Part shown: piece after piece, positions 55,908 to 64,000 of the stretch | Numbering within the stretch: the stretch's first letter is position 1 | How the letters are laid out: each line of letters begins with the position of its first letter | Source: Lentzea sp. NBRC 102530 | GTDB taxonomy: Bacteria; Actinomycetota; Actinomycetes; Mycobacteriales; Pseudonocardiaceae | Reading direction: 5' to 3' | NCBI RefSeq assembly: GCF_030269365.1 | Contig: NZ_BSTF01000013.1 | Coordinates: forward strand, 186,001-250,000 | Length of the DNA stretch: 64,000 nt | Translations under genes and position numbers: made by a program | Notes under the pieces: generated by a model | Databases searched by the model: none | The model's input: the letters and a program-made list of their open reading frames with translations, nothing else | Told to the model about the DNA's origin: nothing

Positions 55908-57602
55908 GTGTCTTTGGGAGGTGCGAAGCTGCCCGAGGAAACGGTCGACGAGCAGGGCAACGTGGGCCACCGCCATCACGAGATGTCCGACGCGTGGCTG
56001 GTGGGTCGCGCGTCCGAACTCGTCGCCGTGGCCCAGAGCAGCCACCTCGCCGCGCAACTGGACGCCGCCTCCGAGATCGACCACATCCTCGCCGAGGCCC
56101 AGGGCCGCGGAGAGCCCCGCATCGTCGCGCAGCTGCTCAGAGCCGCGGCCGTGGTCCGGTTGGTCACGCCGGGGCTGGTCGACATGTCCGACCCGCAGCT
56201 CGACGAGATGCTCTCGCACTGCCGCCGCCACGGCCTGATCGTGCTGGAGGCGGACGCGCGCGCGTTGCGCGGACGCCGGTTCCTGCTGGGCAACGCCGAG
56301 GACAAGGCGCTGACCGAGATCGCGTCGGCGCTCGCGATGATGCTCGACGAGGAACCGGACGTGGACCCGGTCTTCGACAAGCGCGTCTGGGACCAGCTGC
56401 TGGCCAACACGTTCCAGGACATCGCGCTGGTGCTGACCCAGCTCGGCGTCTACGAGATGGCCGACGACGTGCTGGCGGGCGCGAACAACGCGTTGCGCGA
56501 GAGCGGCCAGCCCCACCAGATCTACGTGCACCTGGTCAACCGCGCGCGGCTGCGGATCGGCTGGGGCATGCGCCTCGAACGGGTGAACCTGCACGACGCC
56601 GCCGCTGAGCAGTTCCGGATGGCGTCCGGGCTCGCCGAGGCCGCCGAGGTGCCGTTCCGGCAGTCGCTGCACCCCGGCCGGCGTGACCTCGACGCCGCCG
56701 AGCAGGTGCCGATCCTCGGTGCCGCCCACGCGCTGACGAACCCGGCGGAGAGCCACCTCGACCGGCTGTGGTCGTTGCGCGGCCTGTCCATGTACGCGCG
56801 AGAGTTGATCATCGTCGCGATCGCGCTGGCCCGGTGCCTCGTCGAGGCGAACCGGCTGGACGACGCGCTGAAGGTCCTCGACGACACGCGCACGCAGATG
56901 GAGCACGACACGTCGGAACCGTCGCTGGTGCTGTCGCTGGAACGCGAGTACGCGCACCTCTGCGGCCCGCACACGACGTCGGCGTTGCAGGCGTACAACG
57001 CGGCCCTGGAGATGGAGCTGTGGCAGATGCGCGAGTCGCGCGTGGCCACGTTGCAGACCCGACGCGAGCACGAACGGCTGACGCGCGCGCACGGCCAGAT
57101 CGCGCAGCAGGCGTTGCAGGACCCGCTGACGGGCCTGCCGAACCGCCGCGCGCTCGACGACAAGATGGGCGAGCTCATCGCCGGTCAGGTCGACCCGTTC
57201 TCGATCGCGCTGGTCGACCTCGACGGCTTCAAGGGCGTGAACGACCGGCATTCACATGCCGAGGGTGATGATGTCCTCCGGGTGATTGCCAGCACACTCC
57301 GGCAGGCCCTGCGGGGCGACGACATGGTGGCCCGCTACGGCGGTGACGAGTTCGTCGTGCTGCTGCCGGGGGCCCCTCTGCACGCCGCCGAAGCAGCACT
57401 CGGACGGGCCGTGGATGCGGTGGCAGGCTTGCCAATCGACCTCTCGCGCGGGGTCACGCTGTCGGTCGGCGTGATCTCCCTGCGCCCCCGCGAAACGGCG
57501 AATCAGGCCCTGTCAAGGGCGGACTCGGCGATGTACGTGGCGAAGCGTCAAGGTGGCTGCCAGGTGGCCGCGGTGGCTGGAGAGCCGTCCGCGGAGGCCT
57601 AG
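55908..57602 (+). CDS. GGDEF diguanylate cyclase
   Basis: 564 residues if started at the GTG at 55908; a later ATG (55983) is possible and the first residues are not conserved-looking. A long helical N-terminal region (about 25-380), possibly TPR-like, precedes the GGDEF domain at about 395-545 (DPLTGLPNRRALDD, then RYGGDEFVVLLPG near 477). The inhibitory I-site RxxD is present as RGDD just before the GGDEF loop. It makes c-di-GMP; the N-terminus probably senses or binds partners. Directly upstream of glmU; a short gap of 47 bases separates them. Confidence 0.9.
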   Translation: MSLGGAKLPEETVDEQGNVGHRHHEMSDAWLVGRASELVAVAQSSHLAAQLDAASEIDHILAEAQGRGEPRIVAQLLRAAAVVRLVTPGLVDMSDPQLDEMLSHCRRHGLIVLEADARALRGRRFLLGNAEDKALTEIASALAMMLDEEPDVDPVFDKRVWDQLLANTFQDIALVLTQLGVYEMADDVLAGANNALRESGQPHQIYVHLVNRARLRIGWGMRLERVNLHDAAAEQFRMASGLAEAAEVPFRQSLHPGRRDLDAAEQVPILGAAHALTNPAESHLDRLWSLRGLSMYARELIIVAIALARCLVEANRLDDALKVLDDTRTQMEHDTSEPSLVLSLEREYAHLCGPHTTSALQAYNAALEMELWQMRESRVATLQTRREHERLTRAHGQIAQQALQDPLTGLPNRRALDDKMGELIAGQVDPFSIALVDLDGFKGVNDRHSHAEGDDVLRVIASTLRQALRGDDMVARYGGDEFVVLLPGAPLHAAEAALGRAVDAVAGLPIDLSRGVTLSVGVISLRPRETANQALSRADSAMYVAKRQGGCQVAAVAGEPSAEA

Positions 57603-57649
57603 GCTGGTCGGCGGACTTCGAACCACCCAGCCTGTTAGGGAGAGCATTG

Positions 57650-59122
57650 ATGCTCGAGGGCCCTGTCAGCACGGTCGTGCTCGCCGCCGGGGAAGGCACC
57701 CGCATGCGGTCGTCCACGCCCAAGGTGCTGCATCGGATCGCCGGACGCTCACTCGTCGAACACGCGGTGCGCGCGGCGGCCGGCACAGACCCCGACCACC
57801 TCGCCGTCGTCGTCGGACACGGCCGTGAAGCAGTCACTGAGCATCTGGACACTCTCGCCGGCGCACTGGGCCGCAAGGTCACCGTCGCCGTGCAGGCCGA
57901 GCAGAAGGGCACGGGCCACGCCGTCTCGTGCGGCCTCGCCGAACTGCCGGACGACCTCGGCGGCACGGTGATCGTCAGCTACGGCGACGTGCCGCTGCTC
58001 GACACCCAGACCCTCACGGCCCTGCTCGCCGAACACGGCGAGGCCGGCAACGCGGTGACCGTCCTGACGGCCGTGGTGGAGAACCCCACCGGGTACGGCC
58101 GGATCGTGCGCGACTCCGACGGCACCGTGCTGCGGATCGTCGAGCAGAAGGACGCCTCCTCCGCGGAACAGCTGATCACCGAGATCAACTCCGGTGTGTA
58201 CGCGTTCGACGCGGCGGTGCTGCGTGACGGGCTCTCCCGGTTGTCCACCGACAACGCGCAGGGCGAGCTCTACCTGACCGACGTGCTGGGCATCGCCCGC
58301 GGTGACGGCCTGCGGGTCGGCGCGCTGATCGCGTCCGACCGCTGGCTGGTCGAGGGCATCAACGACCGCGTGCAGCTCGCGGCCGTCGGCAAGGAGATGA
58401 ACCGCCGCATCGTCGAGGGCCTGATGCGCGGTGGCGTCACCGTCGTCGACCCGGCGTCGGTGTGGGTCGACGCGGACGTGACCGTCGGCCAGGACGCCCT
58501 GATCGAGCCGAACGTGCAGCTCCGCGCGGGCACGGTGATCGGCGCGCGTGCCACGGTCGGCCCGGACACGACCCTGTCCGGCGTGACGGTCGGTGAGGGC
58601 GCTTCGGTCGTGCGAACCCACGGCAGCGACTCGGTGATCGGCGACAACGCGTCCGTCGGCCCGTTCGCCTACCTGCGCCCAGGCACGTCTCTAGGCGTGA
58701 AGGGCAAGATCGGCACGTTTGTCGAGACGAAGAACTCGCAGATCGGTGCCGGTTCGAAGGTCCCCCACCTGTCCTACATCGGCGACGCCACGATCGGCGA
58801 GCACAGCAACATCGGCGCGGCCTCGGTCACCGTCAACTACGACGGGGTGAACAAGCACCGCACGATCGTCGGTTCCCACTGCCGCACCGGCTCGGACAAC
58901 ATGTTCGTGGCACCGGTGACGGTGGGCGACGGCGCTTACACGGGCGCGGGCACGGTCCTGCGCCGCAACGTCCCACCGGGCGCGCTCGCCGTGTCCGGGG
59001 GCCCGCAGCGCAACCTCGAGGGCTGGGTCATCAGCCGCCGCGAGGGAACGGCAGCGGCTCAGGCGGCAGCCGAGGCCCTGGCGAAGCAGAATGCCGACGA
59101 GAAGACAGAGGAGGGTCGCTGA
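57650..59122 (+). CDS. glmU: Bifunctional UDP-GlcNAc pyrophosphorylase/GlcN-1-P acetyltransferase
   Basis: 490 residues from the ATG at 57650, SD AGGGAGAG. N-terminal uridylyltransferase with VLAAGEGTRMRSSTPKVLH near 12; C-terminal left-handed beta-helix of hexapeptide repeats from about 255 (DPASVWVDADVTVGQDALIE) and the acetyltransferase end (NIGAASVTVNYDGVNKHRT). It makes UDP-GlcNAc for the cell wall. The Ala/Glu-rich C-terminal extension is typical of actinobacteria. prs starts 2 bases after its stop. Confidence 0.96.
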   Translation: MLEGPVSTVVLAAGEGTRMRSSTPKVLHRIAGRSLVEHAVRAAAGTDPDHLAVVVGHGREAVTEHLDTLAGALGRKVTVAVQAEQKGTGHAVSCGLAELPDDLGGTVIVSYGDVPLLDTQTLTALLAEHGEAGNAVTVLTAVVENPTGYGRIVRDSDGTVLRIVEQKDASSAEQLITEINSGVYAFDAAVLRDGLSRLSTDNAQGELYLTDVLGIARGDGLRVGALIASDRWLVEGINDRVQLAAVGKEMNRRIVEGLMRGGVTVVDPASVWVDADVTVGQDALIEPNVQLRAGTVIGARATVGPDTTLSGVTVGEGASVVRTHGSDSVIGDNASVGPFAYLRPGTSLGVKGKIGTFVETKNSQIGAGSKVPHLSYIGDATIGEHSNIGAASVTVNYDGVNKHRTIVGSHCRTGSDNMFVAPVTVGDGAYTGAGTVLRRNVPPGALAVSGGPQRNLEGWVISRREGTAAAQAAAEALAKQNADEKTEEGR

Positions 59123-59124
59123 CC

Positions 59125-60108
59125 GTGAACCCGCAGATGCCCGGCACACCGAAGAAGAACCTGATGCTCTTCGGCGGGCGTGCCTACCCGGAACTGACGG
59201 AGGAGGTCTCGAAGCACCTCAACGTCACGGTGACCCCGCAGTCCGCCTACGACTTCGCGAACGGCGAGATCTTCGTCCGCTTCGAGGAGTCCGTCCGCGG
59301 CTGCGACGCCTTCGTCATCCAGTCGCACACCGCGCCCATCAACCAGTGGCTGATGGAACAGCTGATCATGGTCGACGCCCTCAAGCGCGCCTCGGCCAAG
59401 CGCATCACCGTGATCATGCCGTTCTACCCGTACAGCCGTCAGGACAAGAAGCACCGCGGCCGCGAACCGATCTCCGCGCGCCTGGTCGCCGACCTGTTCA
59501 AGACCGCGGGCGCCGACCGCCTCGTCTCGGTCGACCTGCACACCGCCCAGATCCAGGGCTTCTTCGACGGCCCGGTCGACCACCTGTGGGCCATGCCGCT
59601 GCTGGCCGACCACATCCGCGGCAAGTACGCGGGCCACGAGATCACCGTCGTCTCCCCCGACTCGGGCCGCACCAAGCTGGCCGAGAAGTGGGCGGACACC
59701 CTCGGCGGCGCGCCGATCGCCTTCATCCACAAGACCCGCGACCCGCTGCGCCCCAACGAGGTCGTCTCGAACCGCGTCGTCGGCAAGGTCGAGGGCCGCC
59801 TCTGCATCGTGATCGACGACATGGTCGACACCGGCGGCACCATCGCCGGCGCCGTGAAGCAGCTCCTGAACGAGGGCGCGTCCGACGTGGTCATCGCGGC
59901 CACGCACGGCATCCTCTCGGGCCCCGCGACCCAGCGCCTGCAGGACTCGGGCGCCCGCGAGGTCGTGTTCACCGACACCCTGCCGATCCCGGCGGAGAAG
60001 CGGTTCCCGAACATGACCGTGCTCTCGATCGCCCCGCTGCTGGCCCGGGTGATCCAGGAAGTGTTCGAGGACGGCTCCGTCACGTCGCTGTTCGACGGCA
60101 ACGCCTGA
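59125..60108 (+). CDS. prs: Ribose-phosphate pyrophosphokinase
   Basis: 327 residues from a GTG, with GAGGAGGG spaced nine bases upstream. Class I PRPP synthase: FANGEIFVRFEESVRGCD near 50, PYSRQDKKHRGREPISARL near 104-122 (flexible catalytic loop) and the ribose-5-phosphate loop VIDDMVDTGGTIAGAVK near 232. It makes PRPP for nucleotides, histidine and tryptophan. Co-transcribed with glmU. Confidence 0.97.
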   Translation: MNPQMPGTPKKNLMLFGGRAYPELTEEVSKHLNVTVTPQSAYDFANGEIFVRFEESVRGCDAFVIQSHTAPINQWLMEQLIMVDALKRASAKRITVIMPFYPYSRQDKKHRGREPISARLVADLFKTAGADRLVSVDLHTAQIQGFFDGPVDHLWAMPLLADHIRGKYAGHEITVVSPDSGRTKLAEKWADTLGGAPIAFIHKTRDPLRPNEVVSNRVVGKVEGRLCIVIDDMVDTGGTIAGAVKQLLNEGASDVVIAATHGILSGPATQRLQDSGAREVVFTDTLPIPAEKRFPNMTVLSIAPLLARVIQEVFEDGSVTSLFDGNA

Positions 60109-60505
60109 CTTCAGCTCCACCGAAGGGCCTTCCGCGGCGCGGGAGGCCCTTCGGCTTTTCGAAGTCGGCACGAACCGCGGTCGCCGACGCAAGGCGACCC
60201 GGAACCAGCCCGCGGACCGACCCGCCACCGAGCCCGCAACCCGACGCGCCAAGGTTCACCCGCCCGTGGAGCACCCCCGATTACCACCTCCGACCCGCAC
60301 TCACCTACACTGGTCGGGTTGCCTCGGCGAGGGCGAGCTACCCAGCTCGGCGTGATCGACGCGGTGGCTTGATGCCGCGCGTGTTGACCCCTGTTCCGCG
60401 CTGCTCGCCGCCGCAGGCCACCACCCAGAGCTGAAGACCGCTGAACCGCTGAACCTTGTGCACCGCCCCGACGTACAAGGCCAGACTTGTAAGGAGTACC
60501 CCACC
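60109..60505. promoter_or_regulatory. Region between prs and rplY: terminator then leader
   Basis: 397 bases without a gene. It holds the prs terminator (60120-60160), a CGAGCT/AGCTCG mini-hairpin at 60334-60349, and a possible -10 TACACT at 60306-60311 (with TTACCA at 60281-60286, spacing 19, weak). The rplY SD AAGGAG is at the end. Plausibly the rplY promoter and a 5' leader. Confidence 0.45.
60120..60160 (+). terminator. Rho-independent terminator of glmU-prs
   Basis: An 11-bp perfect stem (CCGAAGGGCCT with AGGCCCTTCGG) at 60120-60130 and 60144-60154 followed by a CTTTTC run. Confidence 0.88.
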
Positions 60506-61108
60506 GTGTCCGAGGTTCGTCTCGCCGCTGAGCAGCGCACCGAATTCGGCAAGGGCGCAGCCCGCCGCACCCGTCGCGCCGGCAAGATCCCCGCGGTGCT
60601 CTACGGCCACGGCTCCGACCCCAAGCACCTGGCCCTGCCGGCGCTGGAGTTCGCCCGCGTGGTCCGTGAGCACGGCCAGAACGCCGTCCTCACCCTCGCC
60701 CTCGACGGCGCGGCTGAGCTGGCGCTCACCAAGACCGTCACCACGCACCCGATCAAGAACTACATCGAGCACGTCGACCTGCTGCTCGTGAAGCGCGGCG
60801 AGAAGGTCACCGTCGACATCCCCGTCGTCGTGACCGGTGAGGCCCAGTCGGGCACGCTCGTCACGCAGGACGCCACGACGATCACCGTCGAGGCCGACGC
60901 GCTGAACATCCCGGAGCAGGTCGAGCTCTCGATCGAGGGCAAGGAGGCCGGCACCCAGATCCACGCCGGTGACCTGGAGCTGCCCAAGGGTGTCACCCTG
61001 GCCACCGACGCCGAGGCCCTCATCGTCGCCGTGAACGAGGCGCCGTCCGCGGCGCAGCTCGAGGGTGACGAGGCGGCCGCTCCGGCCGAGGCCACCGAGG
61101 AAAGCTGA
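60506..61108 (+). CDS. rplY: 50S ribosomal protein L25/general stress protein Ctc
   Basis: 200 residues from the GTG at 60506 (SD AAGGAG). L25 domain with RTEFGKGAARRTRRAGKIPA and the 5S rRNA-binding VLYGHGSD segment, plus the Ctc beta-domain (PVVVTGEAQSGTLVTQD) and an acidic Ala/Glu tail. Binds 5S rRNA in the large subunit. Between prs and pth, as in most actinobacteria. Confidence 0.95.
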   Translation: MSEVRLAAEQRTEFGKGAARRTRRAGKIPAVLYGHGSDPKHLALPALEFARVVREHGQNAVLTLALDGAAELALTKTVTTHPIKNYIEHVDLLLVKRGEKVTVDIPVVVTGEAQSGTLVTQDATTITVEADALNIPEQVELSIEGKEAGTQIHAGDLELPKGVTLATDAEALIVAVNEAPSAAQLEGDEAAAPAEATEES

Positions 61109-61170
61109 GCCCCATCACGTCGGGCCGAAACGACGGCGCGTCGCCTCCTCACAAGGGGGGCGGCGCGCCG

Positions 61171-61677
61171 TTGCAGTACCTGCGCCCGGCAGACGTCCGG
61201 TCGAAGACCTTCCGCCGCAAGCGCCAGGGCTACGACCCGGACCAGGTCAACGAGTTCCTCCACATCGTCGCCGACGCGCTCGCCGGCAGGCTGCGGCTGA
61301 ACCCGGACCACGTGCGCACCGTCCGGTTCGCCACGGTCCCGAACGGCTACGACCCGCTGAGCGTCGACGGCGTGCTGCACCTGCTGGAACACCAGGTCCG
61401 CAACGGCATCGTGCCGCCCACGGGCCTCAACTCCGGCGAGGACCTGCACGCGCGCAAGCTCGGCAAGACCGGCACCGGCTACGATCGCGCCGAGGTCGAC
61501 GCCTTCATCGCCCGTGCCGCGGCCAACCTGGACGGCCGGGGCTCCATGACCTCCACCGAGGTCCGCAACACCCGGTTCAGCACCACGTCCGGCCTGCTGG
61601 GCAAGGGGTACCAGGTGCAGGCCGTGGACACGTTGCTGGACGATCTCGAGCAGGAGTTGCGGTTCCGTGGACGCTGA
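61171..61677 (+). CDS. DivIVA-domain repeat protein
   Basis: 168 residues from a TTG (G-rich AAGGGGGG seven bases upstream); an earlier start is not apparent. Four tandem copies of the short DivIVA-type motif are visible: RSKTFRRKRQGYDPDQVNEF, RTVRFATVPNGYDPLSVDGV, ARKLGKTGTGYDRAEVDAFI, and a last one ending GKGYQVQAVDTLLDDL. DivIVA motifs normally head long coiled-coil polar growth proteins; here they stand alone. The pth gene overlaps its end by 11 nt. Confidence 0.78.
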   Translation: MQYLRPADVRSKTFRRKRQGYDPDQVNEFLHIVADALAGRLRLNPDHVRTVRFATVPNGYDPLSVDGVLHLLEHQVRNGIVPPTGLNSGEDLHARKLGKTGTGYDRAEVDAFIARAAANLDGRGSMTSTEVRNTRFSTTSGLLGKGYQVQAVDTLLDDLEQELRFRGR

Positions 61678-62230
61678 CCTCGCCCTCATCGTCGGGCTGG
61701 GCAACCCAGGCCCCAAGTACGAGGGCAACCGCCACAACATCGGCTTCCTCGTCCTCGACGAACTGGCCGCGCGCGTGGGCGGCAAGTTCAAGGCCCACAA
61801 GTCGGGTGCCGAGATCGTCGAGGGCCGCCTGTCCGGCCACCGCGTCGTGCTCGCCAAGCCCCGCAGCTTCATGAACCTCTCCGGCGGCCCCGTCGCGAGC
61901 GCCGTGAAGTTCTTCAAGCCCACCACCATCGTCGTGGTCCACGACGAGCTGGACCTCCCGTTCGCGCAGCTGCGGATGAAGCTCGGCGGCGGCGACAACG
62001 GCCACAACGGACTCCGCTCCATCACGAAGTCCCTGGGCACCAAGGACTACCACCGGCTGCGCTTCGGCGTGGACCGCCCGTCCGGCCGCCAGGACCCGGC
62101 CGACTACGTCCTGAAGGACTTCTCGACGGTCGAGCGCAAGCAGCTGGCGCTGGAGATCGACAGGGCGGCGGACGCGGCGGAGGCCCTCGTCACCAAGGGC
62201 CTGGAAGCGGCGCAAAACAGCTTCCACTGA
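61667..62230 (+). CDS. pth: Peptidyl-tRNA hydrolase
   Basis: 187 residues from a GTG inside the end of the DivIVA-repeat gene, with AGGAG ten bases upstream. Signature GLGNPGPKYEGNRHNIGF, catalytic His in NRHNIGF, the acidic HDELDLPF and GGGDNGHNGLRS. Recycles peptidyl-tRNA. Terminates near the hairpin at 62241. Confidence 0.96.
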   Translation: MDADLALIVGLGNPGPKYEGNRHNIGFLVLDELAARVGGKFKAHKSGAEIVEGRLSGHRVVLAKPRSFMNLSGGPVASAVKFFKPTTIVVVHDELDLPFAQLRMKLGGGDNGHNGLRSITKSLGTKDYHRLRFGVDRPSGRQDPADYVLKDFSTVERKQLALEIDRAADAAEALVTKGLEAAQNSFH

Positions 62231-62240
62231 CCTCGCCAGG

Positions 62241-62283
62241 CGCACGCGGGGCCTCCTGCGATGCGCAGGAGGCCCCGCGTGCG
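62241..62283. terminator. Strong bidirectional terminator hairpin
   Basis: A 20-bp perfect stem with a three-base ATG loop (arms 62241-62260 and 62264-62283) between the convergent pth and acyl-AMP ligase genes. Confidence 0.85.
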
Positions 62284-62297
62284 TCCGCGCAGTGGGC

Positions 62298-63911
62298 TCA
62301 GACCAGCTCGGCCGCCGCCGACCGCCGCAGCTTGCCCGAAGGCGTCTTCGGCAACGTCCCCGGCGGCTGCACGACAACAGCGAACGGCCGCAGCCCGACG
62401 GCGTCCACGACCCGAGCCGTCACCTGCTTGACCAAGTCCTTCTCGGCAGCTTCGTCCCCGGCGAGCTTCGACTCCAGCACGACGGCGAACCGTTCGCGCT
62501 GCGTCCCCGCGTCCAGCCGGACCGCGACGGCGTTGCCGGCTCGCACGCCCTCCACCGAGCACGCGGCACGCTCTACATCGGTCGGGTAGATGTTCCGACC
62601 GCCCATGATGATGACGTCCTTGCGGCGCCCGCAGACGACGACCTGGCCGTCCTCCACCAGGTACCCGAGGTCCCCGGTGGACAGCCAGCCCTCAGCGTCC
62701 TGAGTGGCCAGAGGACCGTTCACGGTCAGGTACCCGGGAGTCACCGCCTCGCCGCGGATCTGCAACTCACCGACGTCCCGCACGCCCAGCACGTCACCAC
62801 CATCAGACACGACCCGCAGTTCCAGGCCCGGCAACGGCGGCCCCAGCAACGGGAACGCACGCCCGCCCTCGGTGGGCACGGCGCGGTGCTCGGCCTCCAG
62901 CGAGTCGGCGTCCACGACGTCCACCGACAACCCGGTGAACAGCGGTGCGAAAGCCACACCCAGAGTGGTCTCCGCCATGCCGTAGGCCGCCAGGATCGAC
63001 TCGGGCCGCAACCCGAACCGCTCGCCGGCCGTAACGAAAGCCTCGACGGCGGCCGGGTCGATCGGCTCGGCGCCGTTCAGCGCCAACCTCATCGACGACA
63101 GGTCGAAGGAGTCGGAAGAAGAGGCAAGACGGCGGGCCACGATGGCGTAGGCGAAGTTCGGGGCAGCGGTGATCGTGCCCTTGTAACGGGTGATCAGGTC
63201 CGCCCACAACGTCGGCCGTGACAGGAAGTCGACAGGGGTGACCTTCACCAGTTCCAGGCCGAAGAGCATCGGCACGGTCAGGAAGCCGACCATGCCCATG
63301 TCGTGGAACAACGGCAGCCAGGACACCATCACGTCAGTAGAAGGATCGAGGGCCGCCGCGATCTCCATGCCCCGCGCGTTCGCCATCAGGTTGCGGTGCG
63401 TGATTCGCACCGCCTTGGGATCGGCGGTGGAGCCACTCGTCAACTGCAGCAGTGCCGTGGCATCCTCGTCGGTGGGAACAGGAGCAGCGATCGGTTCCGC
63501 GTCGAGTTCGGAGAGCAGTCGGTACGGCACTCCGTGCTGGTCCAGAACGGCAGCCAGGGCGTCGAACGGGCTGCCGAGCAGGACCAGACGCGAATCGATC
63601 ATGGCGAGCACCCGCAGCGTGTCCTCGGCCCACTCGGCCAGGTCGGTGCGTGGTGTGGGTTGATGCAACATCGTGACGCTGCCACCACACAGCCATGCGG
63701 CCTGCACGGCTGGGGCGATCACGGCTGGTTCGGCGGCGAGCACGGCGATCGCGGTGCCCGGCGCCACGTCGAGCGCACCGGCCATCCGCCGGGCGCGTTC
63801 GTGCACCTCGGCCCAGGTCCGGCGGACGGGCGCGGCGGGTTCACCCGTCGTCATGCCCCTGTCCCTGCCGTTGGAGGCCGTCGCCAGCATCACATCCACG
63901 AACTGACTCAT
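62298..63911 (-). CDS. Fatty acyl-AMP ligase-like enzyme (pks16-like)
   Basis: 537 residues. Adenylation signature QLTSGSTADPKAVRITHRNL near 150-170, SWLPLFHDMGMVGFL near 200, AYGMAETTLGVAFAP near 290 and STGDLGYLVEDGQVVVCGRRKDVIIM... region near 420, with TPSGKLRRS at the end. The insertion pattern and HDMGM motif fit fatty acyl-AMP ligases rather than CoA ligases. It activates fatty acids as adenylates, for transfer to a carrier protein; none is nearby. Same position as M. tuberculosis pks16 (Rv1013) next to pth, from memory. No signal peptide. Confidence 0.85.
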   Translation of the reverse strand: MSQFVDVMLATASNGRDRGMTTGEPAAPVRRTWAEVHERARRMAGALDVAPGTAIAVLAAEPAVIAPAVQAAWLCGGSVTMLHQPTPRTDLAEWAEDTLRVLAMIDSRLVLLGSPFDALAAVLDQHGVPYRLLSELDAEPIAAPVPTDEDATALLQLTSGSTADPKAVRITHRNLMANARGMEIAAALDPSTDVMVSWLPLFHDMGMVGFLTVPMLFGLELVKVTPVDFLSRPTLWADLITRYKGTITAAPNFAYAIVARRLASSSDSFDLSSMRLALNGAEPIDPAAVEAFVTAGERFGLRPESILAAYGMAETTLGVAFAPLFTGLSVDVVDADSLEAEHRAVPTEGGRAFPLLGPPLPGLELRVVSDGGDVLGVRDVGELQIRGEAVTPGYLTVNGPLATQDAEGWLSTGDLGYLVEDGQVVVCGRRKDVIIMGGRNIYPTDVERAACSVEGVRAGNAVAVRLDAGTQRERFAVVLESKLAGDEAAEKDLVKQVTARVVDAVGLRPFAVVVQPPGTLPKTPSGKLRRSAAAELV

Positions 63912-64000
63912 GTTCGCGATCGTAGTGGCGCCGTTTGGTCCATCAGGGCGAAACGTTATGCCACGCGAAACGCGATACTCCCCAGTACAGGTACGCAGGA
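63912..64000. promoter_or_regulatory. Upstream region of the acyl-AMP ligase
   Basis: The last 89 bases carry the ligase promoter. No clear promoter boxes or divergent gene start visible before the window ends. Confidence 0.35.

Overview
The window is very GC-rich, with G/C-dominated third codon positions, GTG/TTG starts, SD-led and leaderless-looking genes and many 1-4 nt stop/start overlaps. Gene content (class II DAHP synthase, DUF397/DUF5753 pair, SARP regulator, tricorn-like protease, FtsB/DivIC-DUF501-enolase block, pks16-like ligase beside pth) points to a filamentous actinobacterium, most likely Pseudonocardiaceae (Lentzea/Saccharothrix/Actinosynnema type). The family-level guess is inference; no rRNA is present.

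Region 1 (1-9653, minus strand) holds a polymorphic-toxin style module: a secreted DNRLRE/LamG protein followed 15 nt later by a giant RHS/YD-repeat protein. The window cuts that protein just after its RHS core signature, so any toxin tip and immunity gene lie outside. A GNAT acetyltransferase and the remnant of a second one follow.

Region 2 (9663-23867) is the most interesting part: a compact, tightly coupled operon that looks like a small specialised-metabolite cluster. It encodes a CoA/AMP ligase (PaaK-like), chorismate mutase (PapB-like), fused aminodeoxychorismate synthase (PapA-like), prephenate dehydrogenase-like enzyme (PapC-like), an alpha-oxoamine synthase, an FAD amine oxidase, a PrmC/PapM-like methyltransferase, a Tat-exported beta-propeller amidohydrolase and an MFS exporter. 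A class II DAHP synthase is divergent and would feed chorismate. The three pap-type genes are the known route to 4-aminophenylpyruvate/4-aminophenylalanine, but there is no NRPS or PKS here, so the product is not predictable from known clusters.

Region 3 (23864-29315) holds a second GNAT, a DUF397/DUF5753 regulatory pair, a Thr-tailed lytic transglycosylase, DUF501, divIC and eno. Region 4 (29486-42995) is an interposed accessory stretch: hypothetical proteins, a P450 with an alpha/beta hydrolase, an SDR with a SARP, an Lrp regulator divergent from a MalY/PatB enzyme, a degenerate EamA transporter, a TPR protein, the efeUOB iron-uptake operon with an IdeR/DmdR-type iron box, a second lytic transglycosylase and a Pro/Thr-rich membrane protein. 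Region 5 (43090-64000) is core genome: tricorn-like peptidase, mazG, a SurA-like lipoprotein, mfd, DUF4291, a sugar dehydrogenase-like lipoprotein, TetR, an alpha/beta hydrolase, tRNA-Gln, a GGDEF protein, glmU, prs, rplY, a DivIVA-repeat protein, pth and a pks16-like fatty acyl-AMP ligase. The order eno/divIC/DUF501, mazG, mfd, TetR, glmU, prs, rplY, pth, acyl-AMP ligase recalls the Mycobacterium tuberculosis Rv1013-Rv1025 neighbourhood (from memory), with Region 4 inserted between eno and mazG.
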